NCBI GenBank assembly: GCA_026260175.1
Contig: JAKCWW010004725.1
Location: 18,218-39,744 of the forward strand
Reading direction: 5' to 3'
From: Reticulitermes lucifugus
Taxonomy: Eukaryota; Arthropoda; Insecta; Blattodea; Rhinotermitidae
Length of the DNA stretch: 21,527 bases
A program made the position numbers and the translations under genes. The notes under the pieces were generated by a model. The model was not told where the DNA came from. It saw only the letters and a program-made list of their open reading frames with translations, and ran no database searches. Below, piece after piece: positions 9,380 to 20,100 of this stretch; position 1 is the stretch's first letter, and every line of letters starts with the position of its first letter.

Positions 9380-11138
9380 AAGTATGTCTTATTTTTCTGA
9401 GGCACTTTACAAATTGTGCGCATTCAATAAATACAAACCTGACTCCTCTTATGCTGCATTTTGCAAACCTCTGGCATGTAGAATAATCAGGCTGGTGTGT
9501 TGGAACTCTCTAAACACACACATTCCTATACAAATGGTTTCTTCTTTAGTTGTATTGATGAGTCTAATTATTTTCACTGACTTGATAATTTCTTTCTTGC
9601 TGACGTAAAAATGAGCCATCAGGACTCCTGTGATTTCCCTACAGAGATCTTTCAGGATTGTCTTGCGTTGACCCAGGTCATTGTAGATGACAGATGCAAT
9701 GATGATACTAACATCACAAAATGCCAAAAAATCTTATGCCACCACTTACTGCATTTCCAGTTGACTAAATATGTCACCTTCACATGATCAAATTTGTCCA
9801 CACAGTTCATATTTCTGTTATAGTCAACTAATACTTTGAGGCATGATACTTTTGTTTGTAACTCACCCTTTCCTTTTCTAAATACATGTTGCATTGTCTT
9901 GCATCCTTCCACTTCTGATTATCACACCTGTGTCACGTGTGATCCAATCATAACTGCCATTTTTCAATGACTTGTCATTCTGTTTTGGAACATTTTTTTC
10001 TACTGGGATGACAGTGCCACAAGCAAGTACTTCACTAGTCCTAAGGTTTTATAGTCTGGTAAACTAATTATCAATTTACAGCATGTGATCCTTGCCACAG
10101 ATATTCTGACCAAGAGTTTTGGCCACTCTTTCACCTAAGTTGTTTTTTTATTACACCCTTCTTACTTCTGGTGTATACTTCAAACTGCCATGCATATCCT
10201 GACTTGTCAAACAGCATTAATACCTTGTAACCCTTCTTTACTTGTTTCTGGGGCAGGTACTGTTTCATCATGAATTTGTGCACTACCATAATATAACTTC
10301 AAAAAAAAAACTCTGAATATTTTCTGCTAATTTCATTAGAAATGGCCTAACTACAGAATTTGCCAAAATTATCTTCAATGTTTTGGTGCAATATTATTGT
10401 CATCGAGGTGTACCTGAATTATAATGCCATCCAAAAGTTCCACAATCACGAATTGACTAACACAGGCATATGCAAATTTATGGATGAACAACAGTAGTCC
10501 CCATAACTAGGTAATGGCTTTATGCCCATTAGCAAATTGATGCTAATAAAACTTGAAATTTCACTTTATTTTAGGTTTGTAGCCTCTTCCCATTCTGATA
10601 GCTCTATTCTACAAATAAATTTGTTTGAAAAACAATTTCTTTTATGATGTGATCTAATATGAAAAGAGTGAACAAACAGGATGACATATGTGTATTACGC
10701 TCTTTTACAAATTATATGCACTTCTCATTGAAGAGTGGAGCAGTTACTGGCTTTGCCTCTTCCTCCATGTAGGTTGAAATGATTTGCCACTACAGTCATG
10801 GAGTTTGCAAGAGACTGGATATGATCGGTGCATGCCTCTATAAGTAATAATGTCAGTAGACAAAGACGGAGATCACAAATTCAAGTCGATGTGGAAATGC
10901 CCGATAGAAGTGTAACAAGTAATGGACCTACCACTCTATCATCAGCACCACCAGTAGACATTGCTGTGACCCTGTTCCTGTTTTGTGTGTTTCCAGTGTT
11001 CTGCTCATTCGTCCTCTAATTCACTAGAACTCACAGTAACTGTGGTTATAAGTTAACAACAGGAAAATGTGGGCCGTTATCGGAATCATCGGTACATTCG
11101 TCCACAGAGTCCTCATCACAGCAAATATTTTCTTCCAT
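9380..11138 (-). pseudogene. piggyBac transposase pseudogene, nearly full length
   Basis: The minus strand carries the whole order of a piggyBac transposase over about 1.75 kb. An ATG at 11138 opens an acidic N-terminus (MEENICCDEDSVDECTDDSD), typical of the family. After several stops come RPFLMKLAENIQ, then QYLPQKQVKKGYKVLMLFDK (about 10190-10270), then sequence equivalent to GTV..-TGV..KWKD. The VDYN..M..VDKFDH block follows (about 9790-9830) and retains the Asp that aligns with the third catalytic residue. Next is KWWHKIFWHF, after which the frame shifts into the adjacent ...NDLGQRKTILKDLCREITG segment. A cysteine-bearing tail near 9380-9460 probably represents the zinc-binding C-terminus. 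At least two frameshifts and several stops make it non-functional. The TTAA-flanked ends were not identified. Confidence 0.8.
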
Positions 11139-11500
11139 TACTCACACAATTACCCTGTTTTTCAATTTCCTCGTAATACGGCTCATGTTAATAACTGTAC
11201 TATGGATTCATGATGTGCAAGAAACTTCCTTACAAATTAATTTGCAATAATTACTGTTTTTCATACTGTTCAAAGAAGCACAAGAAACATTATTTGAGGT
11301 TATAACACGCATGGGTGCCATGCTGCAAGGTGGCATTTAGTACCAATGAAAATATACATTGTCATTCATTATATCACAGCATTATATACGTAAATATATT
11401 TTACAATAACACTATAACAGAATACTCACTTGGAGAAAGGCCAGAAGTATAAAAATATGATAGCACATTGAAAACAGTATACACACACCACACACTACAA
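11139..11500. other. flank between the piggyBac fossil and CpG-rich segment
   Basis: AT-rich sequence, perhaps including the transposon's 5' terminal region. The words GGGTGCCATGC and GGTGGCATTTAG near 11310-11340 look like subterminal repeats, but no clean TTAA-CCC end was found. Confidence 0.35.
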
Positions 11501-11665
11501 CCCAAACCAGCCACTCCGCATCTCAGCTCCGGACCACCAATGAATTTGGTGTCAGCTCATGTGTCGCATTGGTCTCCCTTCGAACCCACGCCCCCTTCCG
11601 GCAACGCCCACATTTCGAATCTTGCATTCCGGTTCCTTTGCACGGTCGCCATTACAGTCAACAGA
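11501..11665. promoter_or_regulatory. CpG-rich segment upstream of BORCS8
   Basis: About ten CpG dinucleotides fall within some 150 bp in a window otherwise poor in CpG. The segment lies about 450 bp upstream of the BORCS8 start. It could be a promoter region or part of a repeat. On the minus strand it contains a 31-codon ATG-to-stop frame (11652-11557, starting MATVQRNRN), which could be a divergent first exon but has no independent support. Confidence 0.35.
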
Positions 11666-12015
11666 ACACCATGAAACTGTCACATTAAATACAATATTTA
11701 AAACAATTCTCACATTCTGAATGAGGAAAGTAGTAGGTTCCTCCGAAAAATCGCTAGATTTCTGCTAGACTACACGATATCACATTCCAGTTGGCAGTAT
11801 TCTTTGTAGCATCTACCTAAAGAACCGCAAATCTCACATTTAACGAAACTGTTTTGGTATCATTGATGACTATAGGGCTTTGTTGCAGTATATCTCTGTT
11901 GAGAAAACAATAAATCAAATCGGTGTTAAAAGATGTACAACAAACTAATGTCTATGGCACTGTAGTTACTATGTGTATTTCAAACAAAATTAAATCAGTT
12001 TGTTTGCTAGTCAAC

Positions 12016-12101
12016 ATGCGCGAATGCCTGAGGTCGTCGTAAATGTATGTGGACGTGCATTGTTGTCAGTCATCAACGTACTGTGTTGACAATCGTGGAC
12101 C
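12016..12101 (+). promoter_or_regulatory. BORCS8 5' leader with candidate initiator and uORFs
   Basis: A TCAGTC arthropod-type initiator lies at 12066-12071, about 34 bp before the ATG. Two upstream ATGs exist. One opens a 9-codon uORF including the stop (12016-12042). The other (12043) opens an out-of-frame uORF that overlaps the BORCS8 start and ends at 12141. If transcription begins at the initiator, both are left out of the mRNA. Confidence 0.35.
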
Positions 12102-13298
12102 ATGTCGGTGCCTGTGCCGTCAGACCCAGAATTGGAAATAAAAGTTAAAAAAGGTACGAAGCAATGTTTGGCATAGATTGATTCATGTATTGTATGTATT
12201 TATCTCACATTTTGTGTATTGTGTTTATTTTCATTTGCAGCAACAGAAAGGATTTCAGAAAACATGCACATAGTAGCTAATGAGCCCTCTCTCGCATTTT
12301 ATCGCTTGCAAGAGCATGTGCGCAAGGCACTGCCGCCCATGGTGGAGAAAAGGGTGGAAGTTACCAAATTGCATCATGAGTTGCAGGGACGGTGCTATGA
12401 TGTGGAATATGCCGTTGGGTAAGACGATACACTAGGAAATTTCTGAGTTGAGCTCTTGACTTGTATTTTAGATTGATATTTTCTGCGTTATAATACAGTG
12501 TCGTCTGGTAGGTGGATTTGAGTGTTTTACAGGAACCTGCCCTTACATCTCCATACTTAAGCACAGGTGGCATGTTCCTCCAAAAGCACTGGTAATAACC
12601 AAGTAGACTACATGGTGTCACAACCTAAAAGACCACAATGTGGTTAAAACCTGAAATCGTAAAGAGGAAATCTTTAGTAGTGGAAATTATGCACACAGAT
12701 CATTCAGTTGTATAAACTATTAATTTATAATTTTTGTACAGCTCACTATGTAGAAAACAATGCAGAAGTAGCTTACGATTTATGACTACCAGCTACTATT
12801 ATTATGGAACAGTGGTATAGAAATCCCTGGTGCCAGGTCATCCAGGCGACTAAATTTTATACAGTGGCACCTAATATTTGTGGGTTCAGTGTAAGGAACT
12901 TGCTTTATGTCACCCATCTGGCACCTAGAATTTTGAGGTGGCTCCTAGATCATTTGAATATTTGTCTACCTCTGTTGTATACCATTTTAAAAATTCTTCA
13001 AACTGGCAAACATCATGGTGGATATAGTTTACAGCTCTTGTATGCTGGTCTCACTTCAATTACTCATGTACTAACAGCCTCATACACCCATAAAACCACT
13101 TTCTATGTCAACTCAAGGTCTGACAGCTGTAGTTGTTCTTTGTGGAACGTCCTGTAATTTTCCTTCTCCCACAATTGTGTTATTTTTCAGGGCAGTGAAA
13201 TCAATGGAGGGGGCAGAAGAGAACCTTGCTAACATACAGGAGCTTCTGAAGAATGCAGTGTTCCTACGACAGCAGATCAAGTATGAGGAAGCTCGCAG
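12102..13298 (+). CDS. BORCS8: BORCS8, BORC complex subunit 8 (exons 1-3)
   Basis: Subunit of BORC, the complex on the lysosome surface that recruits ARL8 and kinesins to move lysosomes outward. Exons are 12102-12153, 12241-12418 and 13191-13298, with introns of 87 and 772 bp. Phases are consistent (1 then 2), donors are GTACGA and GTAAGA, acceptors TTTGCAG and TTTTTCAG. The 112 complete codons match the length and order of the vertebrate protein (about 119 residues). A lysine-rich 'VKKATERISEN' start leads to the family hallmark VANEPSLAFYRLQEHVRKALP, then DVEYAVGAVKS and the amphipathic helix IQELLKNAVFLRQQI. The third exon reads KYEEARR and then either runs seven codons to TAG at 13318-13320 or splices at a GC donor (CAG|GCATGT). 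The C-terminus is therefore uncertain. ATG 12102 is chosen because it begins the conserved region with no in-frame alternative. Confidence 0.88.
12440..12615 (-). repeat. dispersed insect repeat, copy 2, in BORCS8 intron 2
   Basis: The minus-strand reading TPCSLLGYYQCFWRNMPP...KTLKSTYQTT matches the fortuitous peptide of an abundant insect interspersed repeat (compare 'MTPCSLVGRYQCFGGT' and 'ETLVNIYQTT' in predicted proteins). It begins about 20 bp after the exon 2 donor and lies antisense to BORCS8. It is not a gene. Confidence 0.6.
12616..13190 (+). other. rest of BORCS8 intron 2
   Basis: AT-rich intronic sequence ending in the pyrimidine tract and TTTTTCAG acceptor at 13190. A 117-codon open frame (12804-13157) has no splice context and no recognisable protein character. 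Confidence 0.6.
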
Positions 13299-13641
13299 GC
13301 ATGTGTTACATATACTGTAGCATGCTGGTGTGATTGTGGGGCACTGATATGTTGGTTGACATGTGAAGGATTCCCTGTAATAGTTAAGACATTTCACACT
13401 GACTCTGTGAGGCCTATTTCTGGTAAACATTATAGCAAATCTACATTTTGGAAGTTTAAGAATCTGTTTAAGAAAACAGGGTTGGAGGAAGTTGCAATAC
13501 AAATATACTGACATACCTTTTATAACCAGTTTACTTCACATAATTGCACAGACATAAGTAAGAAGTAACACAATGAATGGAATAGTGTATTGGCTGCTAT
13601 AAGTTTGAGAATTGGTATTGGAGAAGCATCATTAATGCTAG

Positions 13642-13695
13642 AAGCTGGTTTGAAGCTACTCAACAGGACAGTCATGGCACCACTGTGAACACCCT
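13642..13695 (+). CDS. candidate small exon downstream of BORCS8 exon 3
   Basis: A 54-bp segment between an AG (GCTAG|A) and a strong donor (CT|GTAAGA) is open in the phase left by the GC donor of BORCS8 exon 3. It reads SWFEATQQDSHGTTVNTL. Being a multiple of three, it could be included or skipped. The acceptor has no good pyrimidine tract. I treat it as possible only. Confidence 0.25.
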
Positions 13696-13740
13696 GTAAG
13701 AATTTCTCCTGTATGCACGTAATGTTTTATTCAAATCTAC

Positions 13741-13830
13741 ATTTGGCACTCCTGCTTCATACTAGGTAAGTCGTAGGTTTGATCCCAGTACAGGCTGGCT
13801 GTCCTGACCCTGTTTTATGTTCAATCTGTA
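13741..13830 (+). repeat. tRNA-derived SINE fragment
   Basis: The sequence GTCGTAGGTTTGATCCCAGTACAGG resembles a polymerase III B box followed by a SINE body (GGCTGGCTGTCCTGACC). The A-box side is weak and no tRNA fold is apparent. It is probably a partial SINE copy. Confidence 0.4.
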
Positions 13831-14733
13831 ACTTTGTTTATAACTTTTTTAAAGTTAATAAACTACATATTATTTCTCTGACCCTCAAGTAATTGCATGT
13901 AGCAATACAAAATAGTAAGACATGTCCTGTACCAAGGATTAATGTAGCTGACATGCATTTTTGACCGTGGAATTTACTGATATTGGCTCTGTATATGTTT
14001 CTGCTTTTGTTTTACATTTGTCTGATACTTCAGATCAAGTTCTTTTCAATTCATGACACTCCAGTATTGTAGATGCCAATCTCTCCTCTCCTCTCCCACA
14101 TTTTCCTGGGTGGAATGGGGTCAGAGTTAGTATCTGTATTGTGTCATTTGGGTTTCTGTGTGTACTGTCTAATTTTGTCAGCCGCTACTGTGGCTGTTTG
14201 CTGTGCACTAGCACATTCAGTAATTCATTCTTCTTCCAGTTGTGTAGGACAGAATTCATGACAGAGATGTTTTCCCCATTATGTAGTATGCAGCGATATT
14301 TGAGGTGTGTTAGAAATGTATTTTGTTCTTGTTGTGTGCTCATTCAAGTGCACTTGGATTGGCATACGCATGTGATTGATGTTGCATGTCTTGTCTGTGT
14401 AAGCTTCCCCACTAATGCTGCAAGATGCCAGGTAGTTGCTGCTTCCTGCTGCTTGTTAAGTTGGTAGTGTTGTATGGTAAGCAGTCACTATGTGGTCTTG
14501 GTGAAGCAGGGAGTGAAACAAGGCCCTGGAATTTTTACTGTATAGGAGAGAATGTATGAACCACAGACAAGTTTCACAGGTTTCAAATTCGGAAGATGTT
14601 CAAACTTACTTAAGATTGAACATATTACCCACAAATTTTTTATGTTACATCACTGTTTTGAGTGGACTTGTGCTAAGTTCATGATGTAGTGAAGGCCATT
14701 TCATTAGCAAGTATGCCTACTGGGTAGTGGTCC
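13831..14733 (+). other. intron or intergenic sequence, no exon supported
   Basis: AATAAA occurs near 13856 and would serve a BORCS8 transcript that stops at 13320. The open frames at 14073-14467 are Cys/Phe/Leu-rich with pyrimidine-rich codons and look non-coding. Confidence 0.4.
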
Positions 14734-14949
14734 ATGGTGATATTGGAACATGTGTGCCAGTCTCTGAAGAACATTGGACTAGACCTGCAGAATGTTCATC
14801 ACAGTAATTACTACTTCAGGTCGCACCTTCCGCATCCAGCTCTGTCAGGACCTGCCAGTGCTGGACCAGGGAATTTTCTTAACCATGGGTGGTCAGCATA
14901 TTGTGGTATCAAAATGCCTTACACAGGACGCCATAAAATAAAGTGTTAG
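14734..14949 (+). CDS. exon-like segment open in two frames, gene unassigned
   Basis: This is the clearest coding-like stretch between BORCS8 exon 3 and the exon at 16717. One frame is open from 14734 to TAG 14947-14949 and includes VCQSLKNIGLDLQNVHHSNYY and a Pro/Ala/Ser-rich part. A second frame, entered at AG 14790 or 14819, reads RTFRIQLCQDLPVLDQGIFL. It uses mostly G/C third positions and reaches candidate donors at 14889 or 14892. Entering at 14791 suits the phase left by BORCS8 exon 3 (GC donor), and leaving at 14888 or 14891 suits an acceptor at 16716. Whether it is a BORCS8 exon, part of another gene or a transposon remnant cannot be decided from sequence alone. Confidence 0.35.
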   Translation: MVILEHVCQSLKNIGLDLQNVHHSNYYFRSHLPHPALSGPASAGPGNFLNHGWSAYCGIKMPYTGRHKIKC

Positions 14950-15519
14950 TGTTGTACACAATTCTAACACACTGGAACAAGGTAAAACAGTGAAATCTAC
15001 ACCCACTTTGCACCAGGACTGCTAAACCCAGAACTTCCACAGTGATGTGAACTCACTCATCCCACAATTTACTGTGAAGGACCAAAACACTAAGATTTAT
15101 GAAAGTTACACACAGAACTTAGATAAAAAAGATTAAGAGCAAGATTTTAATGTAAATGAAGACATGAGCACAACTTGACCCACCACTATCAATTGTTTCT
15201 GTGGTTTTCACTAAATTATGTCAGACCATGGGAGTTGCCAGATCATGCAATTCTGGATTAGGGAGGTGCAGCCTGTAGTAACAGTACTGCATATAGGTAA
15301 TGCATGGCTGCACTAACTTGCTATCAGCTTCACTCTCCCTGGTGCACCATATTGCTGTTGCAACTGTATGAACATTGCAGATATTTTAAAACAAAGTATA
15401 AAGGGAAATACTGAGACACAAAGGACAAGAAATATTTTGGGAACAGAAAGTGCATAATGAGGAACTTCATATATAACACAGCACATCCATTATTGTTAAA
15501 GGTAGGTGAATCAAGGAAA
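14950..15519. other. unassigned sequence
   Basis: No gene, RNA or clear repeat was recognised. A short open stretch near 15330-15400 lacks convincing splice sites. Confidence 0.4.
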
Positions 15520-15675
15520 TAATGGTGGACTGAATATGGGTTTAAACGAGATGAACACAGAATTTTGATAAGGAAACCTGTTGTGAAGTGGCATCTTGGA
15601 AGACCGAGAAATTTATGGGAAGTAAATATTATAATGGGTGTTAGAGAAGTATGGTATAACCCTGGCAGGTGAATG
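15520..15675 (+). pseudogene. LINE C-terminal remnant
   Basis: A single plus-strand frame reads WWTEYGFKRDEHRIL, then HLGRPRNLWEVNIIMGVREV and a stop soon after. The 'LGRPR..WE.NI.MDLREV' pattern is the usual C-terminal signature in many insect LINE reverse transcriptases. Upstream domains are absent, so it is a 5'-truncated fossil, in the same sense as BORCS8. Assigned by motif recall. Confidence 0.5.
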
Positions 15676-16716
15676 TAAACGTGACAAGGCGAGGATCATG
15701 TCCATGGATCGGTATGCTGTTGTATTGCAGTGATGAAGTTTCTGTTTATGCTACTGGAGAGGCAGGCAGTTATTTTGTTACCCCTTTGATGCCAAAAGAC
15801 AATCTTAGTCTACGCGCAGTGTCATGGTTAGAAAACTGAACGTCACAAAGTCATTGGCCAAGAACATGCAAAGTAATGGGCAACCATTTGAATCCCACAT
15901 ATTTTGCAGAGTACACTGGGCACTTAATTCTGGGACCAAAAGATTAAGTATCCCTCCTGGTTCCATGCCATTATTTTGTGGCTGCAGGAATTCCCAGTGG
16001 ATATTTTCTAAATTATAGCAGTGTTAAAAGTAGAATGTTATGCTATGCAGACTGTAAGTTGTCTTCTCGAAATTTTCACTGAATATTAAGAATACATAGT
16101 GCACTGTCCAGAGGATATAAACTTGTAATTAGATGAAAACAAGCATCTGAAATATTCAGAGTTTAAACATGAAAGATAAAAACCCAATTGCTCTTTGAAA
16201 TTTACTCATCAAGCGATGTTATTCCTTTACACTTCATAATGTTGGTACGTACAGAAGAAAAAAGATTCATAATCACTAAAACATGTTACGCAATTTTACT
16301 TTTCATATGGGCACACAGCTGTGTGGAAGTTAATAAAACTGTAGTGTCAACAGACAAGAGAAAATCTACCAGCAGATACTAAACCTATATGCTTTCCTCA
16401 CTGTTTTCAGACCATCAATAGCTGCCATCTGTATAAGACTGTAAACCACAAGCACATATTTGAAAGAGAACACTATGCGCCTGAAAAATCATGCACACAT
16501 TTAAAACAACACTGTAGTACTTAGCATGCTAAGAGCTACTGTTTGTGGCTGAATTTTTTTTATATAAACTGACAGCTGAAACAAGGATTTCACACCTGAA
16601 ATCCACTATTCAGAATTATCTTAACCTTGTTCAATACTAAATAATTTATATGGTTGAAAAATAATTATTAAGTAGCCTGTGAATTGATTAATTCACTGAT
16701 GAGTCATTTTATTGAG
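15676..16716. other. unassigned sequence, probably intronic
   Basis: AT-rich and without recognisable exons. The open frame at 15824-16018 has no family resemblance. It lies directly upstream of the exon at 16717-17003 and is probably the intron leading to it. Confidence 0.4.
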
Positions 16717-17003
16717 CAATTCAGCCCATGGACCTGCCAATCATCCACGCAGCCATTGAGGTCACTGATCAGCCAGTTGCAAATGCATGCTTTACAGACA
16801 TTTGTGCCCACAGGAACAAGAAGGAGTCTGGTTCTGTGTACAAGCGTCTGTCTGCACACATCACACTGGATCTGCCAGACCTCCCAGAACTGTCAGATGC
16901 ACTGCGCGAGACAGCCAGTCGTGTTGAGTCCATGATGGCACATGCTACTACTCGCCATTCAGCTGGTGCAGAACTACAGAGATCCCACACCATGCACCAG
17001 TAG
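16717..17003 (+). CDS. terminal coding exon of an unrecognised protein (possibly 3' of BORCS8)
   Basis: A strongly coding stretch with GC-rich third positions ends at TAG 17001-17003. It opens just after a stop at 16713-16715, with possible acceptors at 16716 (phase 1) or 16724 (TTCAG|CCC, phase 0); an ATG at 16728 is also available. From that ATG it reads MDLPIIHAAIEVTDQPVANA..., then a cysteine/basic part (CFTDICAHRNKKESG), a helix-rich LDLPDLPELSDALRETASRV and a polar tail ending HTMHQ. I do not recognise the family. The vertebrate BORCS8 tail has nothing similar, so this may be an insect-specific BORCS8 extension, an alternative 3' exon or the end of a separate plus-strand gene. Confidence 0.7.
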
Positions 17004-17121
17004 CACTGCTCCTAAATCCTGTACATCATGCACCCCATATGCTTCAATGCTGCCAACTGTACAGGTTGCATTGTAGTACATGACACATTTTATATTCTTT
17101 TGTCCAATGTAAACATGCTGT

Positions 17122-17127
17122 ATTAAA
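17122..17127 (+). terminator. ATTAAA poly(A) signal
   Basis: ATTAAA lies about 120 bp after the stop of the preceding exon, the common variant of the cleavage signal at a normal 3' UTR distance. This supports 16717-17003 as a terminal exon. Confidence 0.45.
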
Positions 17128-20100
17128 TGTGGATTGAAAAGAATTTTCTACTTTGTGACTGGTCATTTGATCTCACAGATGAGGGTAAATGGAAGAAGGA
17201 AATCAAATATCTACCTAAAGGATGGGCTGAATATGCTAGGACCTCATAAATTATTTCAAACCCTAATTTTAAGACCATGTTTATCAACAACTCAAAGATG
17301 AAATTTGCACTACCATCATACCATATTTTCATACAAAAGAAAAAAAAAGTTATTTACTGCAGTTAAGTAGTACCTGACTTTGTTCAACAGTTTTCACATT
17401 ACGAAACTTCTCTCGATCCCTGTGCAGTTTCTTTGTCATGGTCTGTTGCCAAATAAAGTCACTAAACTGGCAGACTTACTAAAGCTTGCAGAAGAGCCAG
17501 TGATATTTACTGCATGTAAAAACATCAAACCCAAAAGAGCAGGAAACTGAGACCACAGTGAAATATAATACAACATAAAAAAACAACTGTGATTTGTACT
17601 AAATTTCAAATGTACTGTATATGTTTGCACTGTGAGAAGTATGAACTTGTGTGTTTTTGTATTATATTTCTGTTTTAGAAAAGTCTCAGATACATTAAGG
17701 AGATGGAAGAAATATAACACACATGAAAGCAAAAGCATTACTGTGTAATCAGAAGTTTCTCTTACACTATGACTTATGTGATTTCACTTTATGGGCATAC
17801 AATATTTCTGTGTAGTATCAAAAGTTCAGACTTGAATATTTGGGTATCAGCATGGCTCCCACAGGGCAATTTGCTGTGAAATTTTGTATTGCAGACTTCA
17901 TGAAAATCTGTTGAGAAAAATCCAGATTTGGTTAAAATCAGAAAAAAATATCAGGCACCTTATATTTAATTGTTGCCGGCGACTGAATTTCTCATAAAAG
18001 CATTACTGTGCAACACTCAATATTAATACAGTGACATGCAGCACAACAATACACAGGTAATGCATTGTTGCATTTCCTTTGGAACAATGGTTATGTGAAC
18101 ATGCCACAATGTTATATGTACACTGCCCATCTCATTTCTAATTCAGAATGTCTCATGTAAGCAAGAACAGAGCACTTACTGCAGGAAAATATTCTACGGA
18201 GTATATTTAATATTGTACTGTTGGGATATCTGTATGTTACGCTTATTATTTATATTATGTAATTTGTATTAAAAAAAGCAAGTTTCTGCTAGTCTTGGAA
18301 AAAATATTTTTTATGTTAATAAAACTTTGTTTCAGAGTAAAAACAGTAATTTTTACATGTATTTTGTGTCTTACATATTCAGCACATGAATCACACAAAT
18401 ATATAATCTTTTTAAAAAATCCACAAATCAACTCCAGCAAACAAGAAGTGTAATAATTGCAAAAAAAAATAACCCAAAACAACCTCCTGTGCTACAGACC
18501 GGAATTTTTCAGCTTGTCTGCATGAATTTTTAAAATGTATTTTATTGCCTCCTGTAAAATGTTTATTTCTGGACTTGACTGCGTTTTGCATCTTGTCTGT
18601 AACTGTTTCATTATTGAACGGTTAATCGCAGTTACAGTGAATGAATAATTATACCAAAAAATACAAACACTAGACTCTATACAGATTCCTCCATCTCCCT
18701 GGAATTTAAATGAATGTTCACAGGATTCTGAAAAATCATAACCAGTCAACTCTTAACATTCTTCGCCCTTTGATTAAGATATCATGTAGTAATTTAATCT
18801 AGAATACAGTGAATACAGCAATAACATGAGGTTTATTTTTCTGTAATTACATATTCCTTTATTTTCAAGGATCAATAATGTTAACTATAACTGTCAAAAA
18901 TGTATCTTCTGCAGCAGCTATTTTAAAGATATACATAAAACACCAAAACTGCAAGAAACAAAAATGAGACAGGGCCATATCAATTGCAGAAGAGCACTGT
19001 GCAAGCACCCACAGACATATACAAATGATATTATGGTGTGGGTATGTCTGACCTAGAACACTTTATGGACAGCTGGGTTCCACAGACAAGAGGAGATATC
19101 TTTTAAATGCCAGGTTTCTGCTGAGGCTGGAGCACTATTCAAATTGTATGCCCACTGAAGGTCATGCAAAGGATGTACACTTAATGGGACTCCTGTTTAT
19201 CCATTAAAGATTAAACCAAGTCTGTAATTAACGAATTCTGGACACAGCTGGGACACTTCAGTTCTCACATTAGATACATTGAGAGGCATGGAATTTTAAG
19301 AGATGCATAAAACATGTCAGTCAGAAAACTTGAAAGAAAGCAACCAGGGGCTTGGAAGACATACGCACAGATGTAGAATAATATTAAAACAGATCTGAAA
19401 GAAACAGAATATGAGGGTGTGGATTCGTCTGGCTCAAAACCATTAGCTTCTTGAGATGTATTCTGCTTCAGAGAGGCTTCAGTTACTTGTACTGAAACAA
19501 AAATATGTAAGAGTCCCAAAGTCACTGAACTGGTTCAAAGTCACCTTTCTCCATCTGTTTTAGTTGCTTCCAATTTGATTACAGTAACACAATGACTGTC
19601 ACAGTGACGGCCTCTCAATTTAAGGCAAACTAGTATTGCTTATATTGGATATATGGGAATATGAATTGGACTATATGACCTTTCTGAATAGAAATATTGA
19701 TTAATTTATACCACCAAAACAGATGCCTTAGTCTTGTATTTTGCAGACTCTGTAAACACTGCTGTTTGGCTTGGGAAGGAAGTAAAATCATGGCTGTGAG
19801 TCAAAAACTTAATATTCTAATGAAATAGTTGGTCTTCAAAAACAGAACTGAATATGTCATACAAGTAGGTACACAACATTTGTAATAAGTGAATGAACTT
19901 AGCCCAAAGTTTAAATGGGATGTTAATTATTAAAGTACATGTACTCTTACGAACGTTGAATTGAGATGAGATTGTACAATGAGAATGTTCACTATAAATG
20001 ACAGAATGAGCTGTGCCATTCATTCTATCGAGTATTGAGAAAATGTATTCTGAGTCATATACAAACTGTTTAAAAAATAAATCCGTCTCCACTAAACGTT

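Noticed and set aside
10828..11019. 63-codon plus-strand frame
   Set aside because: It lies antisense to the N-terminal part of the piggyBac pseudogene and has no family resemblance.
12361..12621. 86-codon minus-strand frame as an antisense gene
   Set aside because: It matches the recurrent peptide of a dispersed insect repeat and runs into BORCS8 exon 2 antisense.
13105..13190. ATG at 13105 as the start of a separate protein ending at 13320
   Set aside because: It is intron sequence read in frame with BORCS8 exon 3; the TTTTTCAG acceptor at 13190 and exact phase with exon 2 show splicing.
14073..14467. Two overlapping plus-strand frames rich in Cys, Phe and Leu
   Set aside because: Composition reflects a T-rich strand; there is no splice context or motif.
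16684..16935. Second open plus-strand frame over the terminal exon
   Set aside because: It is rich in Cys, Trp, Ser and Gln and lacks protein-like patterning; the frame through ATG 16728 is clearly better.
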